Positions 9,953-18,539 are shown, numbered from the stretch's first letter. The stretch: 24,309 bases of DNA from Reticulitermes lucifugus (GCA_026260175.1 JAKCWW010002696.1:30219-54527), one strand, 5' to 3'. Notes: a model not told the origin generated them from the letters alone. Program-made: numbers and translations.

Positions 9953-10009
9953 CAAGACTGACGATACGACGAGTTTCCTTATCGGAAACGAAACGTGATG
10001 TCTGTCTTG
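9953..10009 (+). ncRNA. Hammerhead-like motif with long stem II
   Basis: A six-base closing stem CAAGAC (9953-9958) / GUCUUG (10004-10009) surrounds core CUGACGA (9958-9964; its C is shared with the closing stem). Seven or eight unpaired bases follow, then a perfect stem GUUUCC (9973-9978) / GGAAAC (9984-9989), GAAA (9990-9993), and C with GUC (10000-10002) as a possible cleavage triplet. The layout follows the hammerhead order, but the extra bases before stem II mean that it is either degenerate or a chance nesting of two helices. Confidence 0.35.
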
Positions 10010-10011
10010 GA

Positions 10012-10313
10012 TCCGCTGCACCTGTCGTTATTTGTCCTGTGTCAGATCTACAGCACACTACATCATAGTTCGAATCTCTCAAGTTTAATTTGTTTTTCCA
10101 TGTATGATCGAGGTGGCTGTAATGTAGGTTAACTTTATTTCCATGCACTCGCTCATTGGTGCATATTAACCCTTTAAAGCACATTCGTAACGATATGTCC
10201 TTCCTGCCTTAACATTCATCAAGACTACTCCTCATCGGTAGGCCCAAATTGTCTGAAGTAATGAAAGCACGTTAAATACATCATGCGTAAATTATTACAA
10301 AATTTCCAGCTGG
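10012..10313. other. No recognisable feature
   Basis: A minus-strand frame (10184-9873) covers part of this stretch but has no motif. A GTTCGAATC string near 10069 matches a tRNA B box but is not flanked by a T-stem or an A box. Confidence 0.4.
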
Positions 10314-10677
10314 GCTTCACCTTATAACAACGTATTGATATGCATCACCTTACAACATTGCATCGATACGCTTCACCTTATAACATTGTATCAATATGCA
10401 TCACATTATAACATTGTATCTATATGCATCACCTTACAACATTGTATCGATACGCTTCACCTTATAACATTGTATCAATATGCATCACCTTATAACATTG
10501 TATCGATACGCTTCACCTTATAACTTTGTATCAGTATGCATCACCTTATAACATTGTATCGATACGCTTCACCTTATAACATTGTATCAATATGCATCAC
10601 CTTATAACACTGTATCGATACGCTTCACCTTATAACATTGTATCAATATGCATCACCTTATAACACTGTATCGATAT
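10314..10677 (+). repeat. 28-bp tandem array with 56-bp higher-order unit
   Basis: Thirteen units of exactly 28 bases (starts 10314, 10342, 10370 and so on to 10650) share CACCTTATAACATTGTATC. Two alternating variants, beginning GCATC with a GATAC end and beginning GCTTC with an AATAT end, make a 56-bp dimer that persists from unit 5 to unit 13. Unit 4 breaks the alternation. ATCGAT and ATGCAT palindromes recur. The open frame running through it is a by-product of the repeat and not a gene. Confidence 0.95.
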
Positions 10678-10689
10678 GCATTGGAATTA

Positions 10690-11220
10690 AACCCGTCTGG
10701 CCTGTGTCGGCAAGTAAACCTCTGTTCTGTAATTCAGAGAATGAAGATTGAGGCTATTGGCGTAGCTACTTTCTCTTATGGACTCTTGCAAGTTTTCAGA
10801 AGGGCTAGCAACAATCTGCGAGGAGCCTGAAACATACTGTAAATTTCTGACCGCCTTTACCACTATCACTAAGTAAGCTAACGTTAAATTCTGGGTCCAA
10901 TCTAAAATCACATTTGATCACTTACAACAATCTTACCGCCGAAGTTGGAAGTGTTAACAACAGTTAACTCCCAAAACTGCGTCCTTCTGTATACTTGCTA
11001 ACTTAAGGGATGGAATGCAATTTCCGTGTCAAATTCTAAAACCATTATGCCATATCACCCTGGATCCATAGTAGAATTTCATTAAATTACATTCAACACA
11101 ATTCTTGTTTCTACGCGTACCTTGACAAAAGTCTTCAGTAATTCGAACCACAGTTGAATATTTAAAGTGTTCCAGAGTCCTTGTTCCATACTCGAATGTT
11201 AAAGATTTTTAAAATAAATA
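10690..11220. other. No recognisable feature
   Basis: The stretch has AT-rich sequence with short accidental frames only. Confidence 0.45.
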
Positions 11221-11224
11221 AAGT

Positions 11225-11330
11225 ATGCAAATAATACGCGCAACCATTTCAATCCATTCCATAACATAAAACGGTTATTTTAGATGCATTTTAATATTGT
11301 CCTCCCAAATCTCAGTATAGCACTGGCTTC
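11225..11330 (-). mobile_element. LINE 3'-terminal scrap, copy 5
   Basis: On the minus strand: EIWEDNIKMHLK, a stop, then VMEWIEMVARI. It matches the WEDNIKM-L and the following (D/E)WI-LA positions of the common LINE tail. Only about 35 codons remain, diverged and interrupted. Confidence 0.55.
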
Positions 11331-11339
11331 TACTATAAT

Positions 11340-11888
11340 ATCATTTATTTTCTCGATCCGTGTTGCGTGATTTACTGATCACATATTTCTTAACTTAAGT
11401 AGCCTCATATTACGAAAAGAATGAAAATCCATACGACGTTTCTGCTATTCCCCAATCATTGTTCGGGAATTCAGATAATTTCCTAACAATATATCTTCAC
11501 ACACGCTTATTTCTACATTAATTTCCTTCGTACTGCGTAAGAAATCGTGTCCCACATCCACAGACAATTATTACCAAATAAGAGGAGTCATGAAATGATG
11601 GTCACTACGTTTCCGATCATCATACAAGTGCAGCTGCTTCACATCGCTGTTTATACCGCGCATTTTTATTACTGAATTACTGTTTAGGAGTTTCCAAAAA
11701 TAACGCGCCATTTAACGATTTTGCTTGCGTCTTAGTACTCTGTATTACGGACAGATCGCAATAGCTGCCAATACAGTGTAGTGACATCTGGTGCAGGCAT
11801 ACCAAACTATTTACATTATACACACAACCACCAATACTGTATGACACTATACCACTATATCACAAAAAACCAATACTGTATGACACTA
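11340..11888. other. Unassigned, with a short direct repeat beside the gap
   Basis: Nothing coding is recognised. CCAATACTGTATGACACTA occurs twice (about 11831 and 11870), with the second copy running into the assembly gap, so this may be a tandem repeat that the gap truncates. Confidence 0.5.
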
Positions 11889-11938
11889 NNNNNNNNNNNN
11901 NNNNNNNNNNNNNNNNNNNNNNNNNNNNNNNNNNNNNN
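11889..11938. other. Assembly gap (50 N)
   Basis: Exactly fifty N characters. The round number suggests a placeholder gap of unknown true length, located at the edge of a dinucleotide repeat. Confidence 0.98.

Positions 11939-11985
<47 letters not shown>
11939..11985 (+). repeat. (AC)n microsatellite
   Basis: 47 bases of uninterrupted AC follow the gap directly, so the true tract is probably longer. The open frame crossing it is an artefact. Confidence 0.98.
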
Positions 11986-11988
<3 letters not shown>

Positions 11989-11989
11989 G

Positions 11990-13765
11990 CATAACAGCAC
12001 ACTCCGTCGGCGGACACAAATGACTGGGTCATGAAGAAATTTTGTTAGGAATCTTTACTACGAGAAATATTACAATTCTCCTTTGGATATACGTGTCCGC
12101 TACTCTAGCAAAAAATAAAGTGTCACTGAATTTGTCCCGTTTCCAGCGATATTTGGAAGAATATAATTCGCTGCTGCTTTACACTATTTGATTTAAACAC
12201 CAAACGTCACATATAAAACAGTGAAACAATTTCACTTAACAAGGATCTTATTATGTTTAAAAAACCTCAAATTATTCACTTCACTGTGTGGTTTGAATTT
12301 GCTAGGATCCTTCTTACTACTTCCTGAACATCATGACCGACAGACATCTTGCCTATTCGACATACACACACACACGCGCGCGCACCACATCTCTGTGACC
12401 GACGAACTCTACACATTTTCCAGTAAATCTTCAACGTAGTTTGTTACGACAACCGCCATAACAGAATAACTTATTAGTGAACCTTGGGAATGCATTGTTT
12501 TACACGAAAAAATACCGATTTAACTACAGAACGCAACAAACACGAATTCCTTCCGCATGAATTCCCTAACTGAAGTAGTCTTATCACCAACACGTATCAC
12601 TCCGCGTCCCTCACTATCCTCCCTCGAACCTGTACGTAGCTAGTTTACGTAAGTATAACCTTGCAAACAACATTTAAATTGTAAAATAAACATTTTTGGT
12701 ATGCAGCTGATGGAAATTCAACGTCCTCAAATACGCCCTTTTTAAACTTCTTAAATATTTCATTCTTTAAACGATTGCTCATATGCATGAAAGACTAAAC
12801 TTTTTTGATTAGCATAGTACTACCATCTGGTAAGTTAAAGGATAACGAATAGCAGCGATAAACACGATCTACGTCATAAGTTGTTTTGCTGCTGTTCTCT
12901 GTGCAGGTTGCTTGCTCTGTGGGAAGTCTTGCTGCAAAAGAGCTCGCACTTTTCAACTCGGAAAGAACGACATTCTGCTCCAAATCAATGGGGGGAATTT
13001 GTAATATACTGTCACATGCTGTCGCAAGATATTACAATACAAAAAAACGTAATGGAGAAGGGAAACATATCTTATAAAGTAATGCCATTAGACAGTAACT
13101 AGCCATACAAACATCTAATTAAAAATTACTGTCTCATGTACGGTACCCACCGACCTCCTCTTCTAGGACGTTGCAGTGACAGTAATGATACTGACTTGTA
13201 TTTATTGAGGGCGCTGATACGAACCTTGGAATTTTCGTGGCTTTCCTCAGCTTCTCCAGATGAATGGTAGAACAATACATCTCCGTGCCAATCAACCGCG
13301 ACCGCCTCTTACTAAATTATTATCTAGTCGCTGTTCGTGTTCAATTTATCTTCTTATCGTAAGCCACATAACCGCTGCAGTTGAAATATCCTCGTTACAT
13401 AACTTAAGAATTAGTCATTACATGGCATATTCAATGTGCCTACAAATTCACATTACATTAGTTTAAAGACAGCAACTATCTTTGGACGCCTGTGGCGAGT
13501 AATCACAATGGCCGCCCCTTACATAAATTACGAACTTTAAAAATAAAAATATCACAATATTTGTCGTATTTCATTTTGACTCAATAAATTAAAATTTCTT
13601 GAGCGCTGAAAAACGATTTTTTTTCTCATTGAATGTGTCAATTTCGCCTCCCCTTGTACTCTGCCGTCCGGGGCGGCCGCACCACTCGCCCACCCTACTT
13701 ACGCCTCTGCACCTGACAACCATATTAGTGACAACTGCTTGGACTTCTTGTCTGGAAACTGTCGA
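11990..13765. other. Unassigned stretch with a GC-rich patch
   Basis: No exon or element is recognised. A short CA/CG alternating tract lies at 12362-12384. Bases 13640-13710 are unusually GC-rich (CCGGGGCGGCCGC within), just beyond the 3' end of the downstream minus-strand LINE. They may belong to an attached repeat. The frames at 12795-12983 (-) and 12881-13102 (+) overlap antisense and lack family motifs. Confidence 0.4.
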
Positions 13766-13771
13766 TTCTTT

Positions 13772-15130
13772 CCTTCTTTAAAAGCTAACAGGCCCTCAGG
13801 TAAGCAAGAAATTTCCCGCATTTTATGGGACCCGAAGGTTCATTGCCGCATTCACAAGAGCCCGCCACCTGTCTCTATCCTGAGCCAGATCAAACCACTC
13901 CATGCCCCCATCCCACTTCTTGAAGATCCATTTTAATATGATCCTCCCATCTAAGCCTGGGTCTCCCCACCAAAATCCTACAGGCCCCGCCCAACTCATT
14001 CTTCTTGATTGATCACCCGAATAATATTTGGTGAGGAGTACAGATCATAAAGCTCCTCATTCTCTAGTCTTCTCCACTCCCCTGTTACTTCGTCCTTCTT
14101 AGGCCCAAATATCCTCCTAAACACCATATTCTCGAACACCCTCAGCCTATGTTCCTCCCTCAATGTGAGCAACCAAGTTCCATATCCATACAAAACAACA
14201 GGCAAAATTATAGTCTTTATATTTCTGGATAGAAAACTGTAAGACAAAAGATTCTGCACCGAATAGCAAGCACTCCCTGACTTCAATCTGTTCTCAGTTT
14301 CTTCAAGAATGGAATTTTGATGCGTTAGGGCTGTTACTATCCTGATGCAAACTCTCACTGTCAATTGTCGATTTGAAAATATCCCCTCTCCCAATTTTTG
14401 CATTAAAATCTCCTAACAGAATTGTCATATGGTACTTTGGAAAAGATCGAAAAAGTGTTCTAATTCCTCATAAAAACTGTCCCTTGAGTCGTAAATTTTG
14501 TCCTCAGTTAGTGCATGCACATTCCGAACAAGGATATCACACTAACGACCCCTCAGCACTATATAGGACATCCTATCACTAACAAACTCTACTCTCTTGA
14601 CTGCTGATGCCATTCTCTGGTGTCCAAAGAAACCTGTACCCAATTCATGACTTTTCTTTTCTTTTCCAATAGAAAAAAGTATAATCCCCAGCTCTTACTG
14701 TGCCTCCTTTGTCCCACCTAACCTCCTGTACACCCACTAAATCTAATTTATACCCCGCTAATTCCCTGGCCACTGTCATAAGTGACCCAGACCTATACAC
14801 ACACCTCACGTTCCGAGTGTCGAATCTCATGTCTCTTTTCCATTGCTTAGGTTGTACCAAAGGATCAGTCCAAGTCCGAGGCCTTGTGAAATGTTTCGTA
14901 ACATGGTACTTTTTACGGTGAGTTGTTAGCACCTCGCCAAACTCCAAGTTGGAGGACCACCCCTTTTCAGCTGTCAGCGACTGTTTATTCAATGTAATCG
15001 CAGCTACCCTCCATATCTGGAGGCCGTTCCTCCATCCGCAACCTGAGGACCCACTCATCACGGATTTGTCTAATGTACTTTGTGAATTTACTGTGCCCGA
15101 AAAGATTTTGTGTCCCATTATTCTTGTCAC
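13772..15130 (-). mobile_element. Internally deleted LINE: endonuclease start joined to RT tail
   Basis: This copy has both ends of the common LINE but not its middle. From 15130 downward (-): an N-terminal leader (SSGCGWRNGLQIWRV), the endonuclease opening (KRDMRFDTRNVRCVYRSG), catalytic-Glu region VGVQEVRWDKGGTVRAGDY, GTGFFGHQRMASAVKRVEF, SDRMSYIVLRGR, a stop, VHALTEDK, a frameshift, then ILLGDFNAKIGRGDIFKS and SLHQDSN at about 14345. At 14325-14332 the sequence jumps to LTHQNSILEE and the RT tail: NRLKSGSACYSVQNLLS, TIILPVVLYGYGTW, FENMVFRRIFGPKKDEV, ENEELYDLYSSPNIIRV. The rest of the endonuclease and the whole RT catalytic core are absent. Two further deletions of about 28 bases each, near 13967 and 13981 compared with copy 2, remove the GLVARMGE and LVGTPEGR segments. 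The 3' UTR runs to about 13772 and matches copy 2. It encodes nothing functional. Confidence 0.88.
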
Positions 15131-15139
15131 ACTAATAGC

Positions 15140-15270
15140 ACACTCTACTCAAACTTTAACGCCATGTAACGACATCTTGTATATTTGTCTACAATTATTT
15201 GCCGACCCTTATCTGTTATTCCGAGTATTTATGTGGCCGTTTAAATACAACCATGCCTCACCTGTAAAAT
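15140..15270. other. Short unassigned spacer
   Basis: It lies between the LINE 5' end and the transposase fragment. It could be LINE 5' leader, but no motif supports that. Confidence 0.3.
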
Positions 15271-15273
15271 AAG

Positions 15274-15584
15274 TTACCAGAAGACAAACTTCATGACTAC
15301 ACACTGTTTCATGGAATCAATAACAAATTGCACTCTCGCAACAAGGTCCGTCTCTCGGAGTTTTCGCACAACTGTAAATTGTATGTTTTCAAACGAAGTA
15401 GCTGTGTGGCTGCGTGTACAGATGACGTCGATACACCAGTATCCTCTGATAACCGCCTTAAAAATCTTCGTGCACATGCTTCTAATCTCGTTCCAATATC
15501 ACCTAATGTTTCTTCTAAAAGAATACATCGTGTATGCTGTCGCTTCTTTTTAAACAATGAACCCGTAGTTCGAAAAATATTCAT
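15274..15584 (-). pseudogene. Tc1/mariner-like transposase, N-terminal helix-turn-helix fragment
   Basis: The minus frame from 15584 reads NIFRTTGSLFKKKRQHT, LLEETLGDIGTRLEA, RRFLRRLSEDTGVSTSSVHA, ATQLLRLKTY. This is the layout of the paired DNA-binding domain of Tc1/mariner-like transposases common in insects: a Gly-Ser-basic hinge, then a helix-turn-helix with R(K/R)SLRRLS-E-GVS--SV, then L(K/R)L(K)xY. A frameshift near 15,360 moves the continuation to TVVRKLRETDLVARVQFVID. The catalytic DDE domain is absent and no terminal repeats are seen. It is a relic lying between two LINEs. It could come from the same broad family as the 612-bp element at 19.66 kb, but the two fragments do not overlap, so this is untested. 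Confidence 0.65.
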
Positions 15585-15714
15585 CAGTTGATATATTGTT
15601 GATGTAATGAATAACTAATATACTGTACATTTTCTGTATATTTGTTTGGAATTTTCCATTGTAAATAGTCCCCCTTGCCTCTGCGTATGGCGCAGAAGCG
15701 GTCACCTGCATCAA

Positions 15715-16014
15715 GAATATCCCGAAAAGAGGAACAAGAAGTCAGCGCCCAGCTGCTGCAGCTGTACGCTGGTAGAATGCCCCTAGAAGATGAACAAGAA
15801 GTCAGCACCTAGCTGCTGCAACTCTACGCTGACAGAATGTCCCGAGAAGACGAACAAGAAGTCAGCGCCCATCTGCTGTAACTCTGCGCTTACAGAATAT
15901 CCCGAAAAGAGGAACAAGAAGTCAGCGCCCAGCTGCTGTAACTGTACAATGACAGAATGTCCCGAAAAGACGAAAAAGAGGTCAGCGCCCAGCTGCTGCA
16001 ACTGTGCGCTGACA
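15715..16014 (+). repeat. Five 60-bp tandem units at the 5' end of the Jockey-like element
   Basis: Units start every 60 bases (15721, 15781, 15841, 15901, 15961 at CCCGA/CCCTA) and share GAACAAGAAGTCAGCGCCCA, then GCTGCTG and an ACTGT-CGCTGACAGAAT block. 60 is a multiple of three, so one frame repeats a 20-residue motif (EDEQEVSAQLLQL-ADRMSR), with stops in some units. Two other frames (one on each strand) are open too. The array may therefore be an ORF1 N-terminal protein repeat or a non-coding 5' UTR monomer array. Confidence 0.95.
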
Positions 16015-16053
16015 GACAGAAACCTAATACATTAACCTACAGCCATGTAAAGG

Positions 16054-16458
16054 ATGAAATGTAGAAGAGAAACCCCCAAACAAGAACAGCAACCGGACAG
16101 CTGGGAGATATTCACACTGCAATATGCTGCCTCTGGCAGGTCCTTTGCAACTGTGCTAAGAGACGGTAGCCAGCCACAGCAGCAGCAGGCCCAAGTCCGG
16201 CAGACTCAGCAACCGAAGCCGGACACGGTGGGAAGAACAACCATTCAGCCTACAGTGCAGCAGCAACACTCAAACAGGTCAGTCGACGCTCCCTGTATAA
16301 AGAGCAGGTTCTGGAATGATACGTTCACAGTCGCTTCCGTAGGAGTAAATGCAAGTCAGTTTGGTTTTCGTGCATGTCACATCGCGACACTTCAACATAT
16401 GCGGCTTATGGATCACGCGAGTTTAAATTTCAGCAATCAAGGCTGCGGTATTCTTTGA
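16054..16458 (+). pseudogene. Chimeric ORF1(gag)-RT open frame of the Jockey-like LINE
   Basis: 134 codons are open from ATG 16054. Residues 1-95 or so are gag-like: a Gln/Pro-rich low-complexity segment (SQPQQQQAQVRQTQQPKPD) followed by SNRSVDAPCIKSRFWND and TFTVASV, the latter resembling the approach to the C-terminus of Jockey ORF1. At about residue 96-100 the frame passes into RT sequence (QFGFRACHIATLQ, LMDHASLNFSNQ), then leaves the RT frame and stops at 16458. The fusion is in frame across the deletion junction, so the chimeric reading frame is a consequence of the deletion and not a designed protein. No catalytic residue is retained. Confidence 0.6.
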
Positions 16459-16533
16459 TATCAAGACAGCCTTTGACAACCCACGACACCCTGGCTTGTT
16501 GTACTGGTTGTCAAAATTGAATTTTTTGTGCAT

Positions 16534-16783
16534 ATCGCCCCTATTTTGTAAAATCGGGACAACACACAAAACATCAAATTGATAGAATCAAGAAGGTGGC
16601 TCCGTTTTACATATTATAAACGCTTTGAGAGGTAGGATATTCCCCACCTATCTTGGTTACTCTTGAAGATGCAGCTGTCGTCTTTTTACACATCATAGAG
16701 GACCATTAGTTGAATGATTCGCCACACATAACTCAATTTAGCTCAAAGTGGTAGTTAGCCCATTTTAACAAAAGTGGGGCGAT
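16534..16783. mobile_element. 250-bp MITE-like insertion nested in the Jockey RT
   Basis: ATCGCCCC at 16534 and GGGGCGAT ending at 16783 begin inverted repeats of about 32 bases (left ATCGCCCCTATTTTGTAAAA, right the same with few changes). RT sequence stops at SKLNF just before it and resumes as IKFTCSF just after it, so the element interrupts a once-continuous RT. Flanks are GTGCAT on the left and TAATTAA on the right, and no clean target duplication can be read. There is no coding capacity. The family is not recognised. Confidence 0.78.
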
Positions 16784-17699
16784 TAATTAAATTTACTTGC
16801 TCTTTTCCTTCCAACAAAAAATTGTTTCGGCTGAACACCAAATGTCCATGCCTAGAGAAATACAGGTAGGTGTACCACAAGATTCCGTCCTGTTCCCATC
16901 GTTTAGAATCTGTATATCATTGATGCCCTCAATCGCCAGGCACACGTCTAGCTCTCTTTGCGGATAATACCTTATACATGCCACAGATCGTACGGAGCGT
17001 TATGCTCTCACAAAGCCGAAAAGTCCTCTCACAATAATGGAGTTCTGATGTGAACTCTGGAACTTTAAAATCATGCAGATAAGTCTCAGAACATCTGTTT
17101 CTCTCATGGACATGGGCCGGCGAAGTCTCGTGTTACTTTGCAAGGACGGAACATTGCCGCTGTCAACTATTTCAAATACCTCCGCGTCATCTTGGATAAA
17201 AGTACTGTATTACATGCCGATCCATCCATCCATCTATAATTTAAAAAAAACACACCCCCCGAAGCCACGGCCTTCAGAACATTTACTAGAGTCTGATTCC
17301 TATTCAAAAATGAACAATTAAGCACTAACAATAAATTAGCTCTCCACGAAGCTCTCATAAGGCCTATAATGACTTAAGCCTGACCCGCCTGAAAATTTGC
17401 GGCAGACGCCTGACTTTTGAAATTACAGCGCATGCAAAACAAGGTTCTCTGCACTATTGGCAAGTGTTCAGGAAGCAAACAATCCCGCAAATTGCATGTG
17501 ACTGTCAGAATTATGTACGTGTATGATTTTATCACAGAACTATGCAGGCAACAAGAAGTCATACAACATCGTGAGAATGAAAATGTGTGCAACAGTTGAC
17601 ACGGCAAAGCCCAATACAGGAAATAAAAAGAGGCTTAAAATTGGTAGCGGTCAGACATACAACCGTTCAAGGGACTAAGCTATCGTTACAGAAGGTGAA

Positions 17700-17925
17700 G
17701 TTAAGATGTCCGCTGCATAAGACCTGGACTGACAGAGGACACGTATACATTGCATATCATGTTAAAAACTTACCGTGTACTTGTAGGCACACAAACGCTG
17801 TACATACGTAACTATGTACCACAGCCAAAGACCGTGACTCATGACAAAGGAGGGCCCTTATCTCATCACAGACGGTGAAAAATAGGTAATTAGCGTATTC
17901 ACCAACAGTGACTCTGACCCCAATT
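17700..17925. other. No recognisable feature
   Basis: Sequence between the end of the Jockey-like element and the next repeat shows no motif that I can assign. Confidence 0.4.
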
Positions 17926-18040
17926 ACTCCAATGTCGACCTGAACCACCTTCAGGCACCCTGAAGATAGAGGCAATACGTTCCTCTGAAACACTGGAACG
18001 AAACTTTACTACGACGTGTGAAAATCCAAAACATGACCAT
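17925..18040 (+). repeat. Dispersed repeat fragment carrying a hammerhead-like motif
   Basis: The block ACCTTCAGGCACCCTGAAGA and what follows contains core CUGAAGA (17960-17966), an extra U (17967), stem II AGAGG (17968-17972) / CCUCU (17982-17986) with five perfect pairs, and GAAA (17987-17990) followed by C. The closing stem I and cleavage triplet are not convincing, so at most half of the ribozyme survives. The surrounding sequence feels like a high-copy repeat that I have met in cockroach DNA, but that cannot be proved here. Confidence 0.45.
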
Positions 18041-18240
18041 CATAACATTCTGTTGTTTACACTAATAATTTCAAAAGGTTATACACGGCTCTGTAAAGTG
18101 ATGGTGCTATGAATATGTCAAAGATACTACGTACGAAACTCAAGTCTATTTGTGACTGTCATTTTACATACCTAAATTCTTTAACATTTTCAAATTATAC
18201 GTTCTGTGTCAACTGATTTGTACTCCTGCCTAATAGTCAT

Positions 18241-18526
18241 ATGGTCATAAAATCAAAGAGGATAAGATGGGTGGAGAACGTGGCACGCATGTGGCAGAAA
18301 TGTATAACAGTTTTGGCAGGTAAACGGGAAGAAAAGAGACTTCTCAAAATACCTACCATCAGACGGAAGAATAATATTAAAATGGATCTTAAAGAAACAG
18401 GATGGAATGGCAGTCCTGGGTTCATGCGGCTCACGGCAGGGATTAGTAACAGATTCTTATAAACGTGGTAATGAACTTTCAGGTTTTGTAAATTGCGGGA
18501 ATATCTTGGCTAGCTGAGAACCTATT
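18241..18526 (+). mobile_element. LINE 3'-terminal fragment, copy 6
   Basis: The plus frame from 18241: VIKSKRIRWVENVARMWQK, CITVLAGKREEKRLLKIP, RRKNNIKMDLKETGWNG. It matches the common LINE tail RW-GHVARMGE, AYRVLVGKPEG, RWEDNIKMDL-E-G. A frameshift follows, then VVMNFQVL with its stop, and a 3' UTR (AATCTTGGCTAGCTGAG-like) homologous to that after copy 2. It is 5'-truncated and diverged. Confidence 0.75.
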
Positions 18527-18539
18527 TGATTCCCAAGAA

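Larger units (their letters stand above)
15680..17690 (+). mobile_element. Degenerate Jockey-like LINE with internal deletion and nested insertion
   Basis: In order on the plus strand: five 60-bp tandem units (15715-16014); an ORF1/gag-like segment (16054-16340); an abrupt join to the RT at QFGFRACHIATLQHMRLMDH (about 16351); RT motif A AVFFDIKTAFDNP and HPGLLYWLSKLNF (16446-16530); a 250-bp inverted-repeat insertion; RT continuation LFADN with the second Asp of the FADD box changed to Asn (16957-16968); a YFKY segment; KATAFRTFTR; LKLQRMQNKVLCTIGK; YVYDFITELCRQQEVIQ; and a decayed end near 17,680. These motifs in this order are diagnostic of Jockey-clade LINE RT. Endonuclease, zinc-knuckle ORF1 end and RT N-terminus are missing. 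Multiple frameshifts and stops make it inert. Confidence 0.85.

Noticed and set aside
10060-10085. GTTCGAATC matching a tRNA B box
   Set aside because: The flanking bases do not pair as a T-stem and no A box or acceptor stem is present at the right distance.
10335-10523. 62-codon open frame encoding repeated TLQHCIDTLHLITLYQY units
   Set aside because: It is a direct by-product of the 28-bp tandem array, whose period is not a multiple of three. It has no independent coding evidence.
12881-13102. Possible spliced exon after a TTCTCTGTGCAG acceptor-like string
   Set aside because: No conserved protein motif, no donor-bounded open frame and no neighbouring exon could be seen. An acceptor-like string alone is expected by chance.
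15293-15591. Plus-strand open frames of 86 and 87 codons
   Set aside because: They are antisense shadows of the minus-strand helix-turn-helix transposase fragment, which carries the recognisable motifs.
15783-16035. Opposed open frames on both strands as a small gene
   Set aside because: Both run through the 60-bp tandem array and are open because the unit lacks stops in those frames. They lack family motifs.
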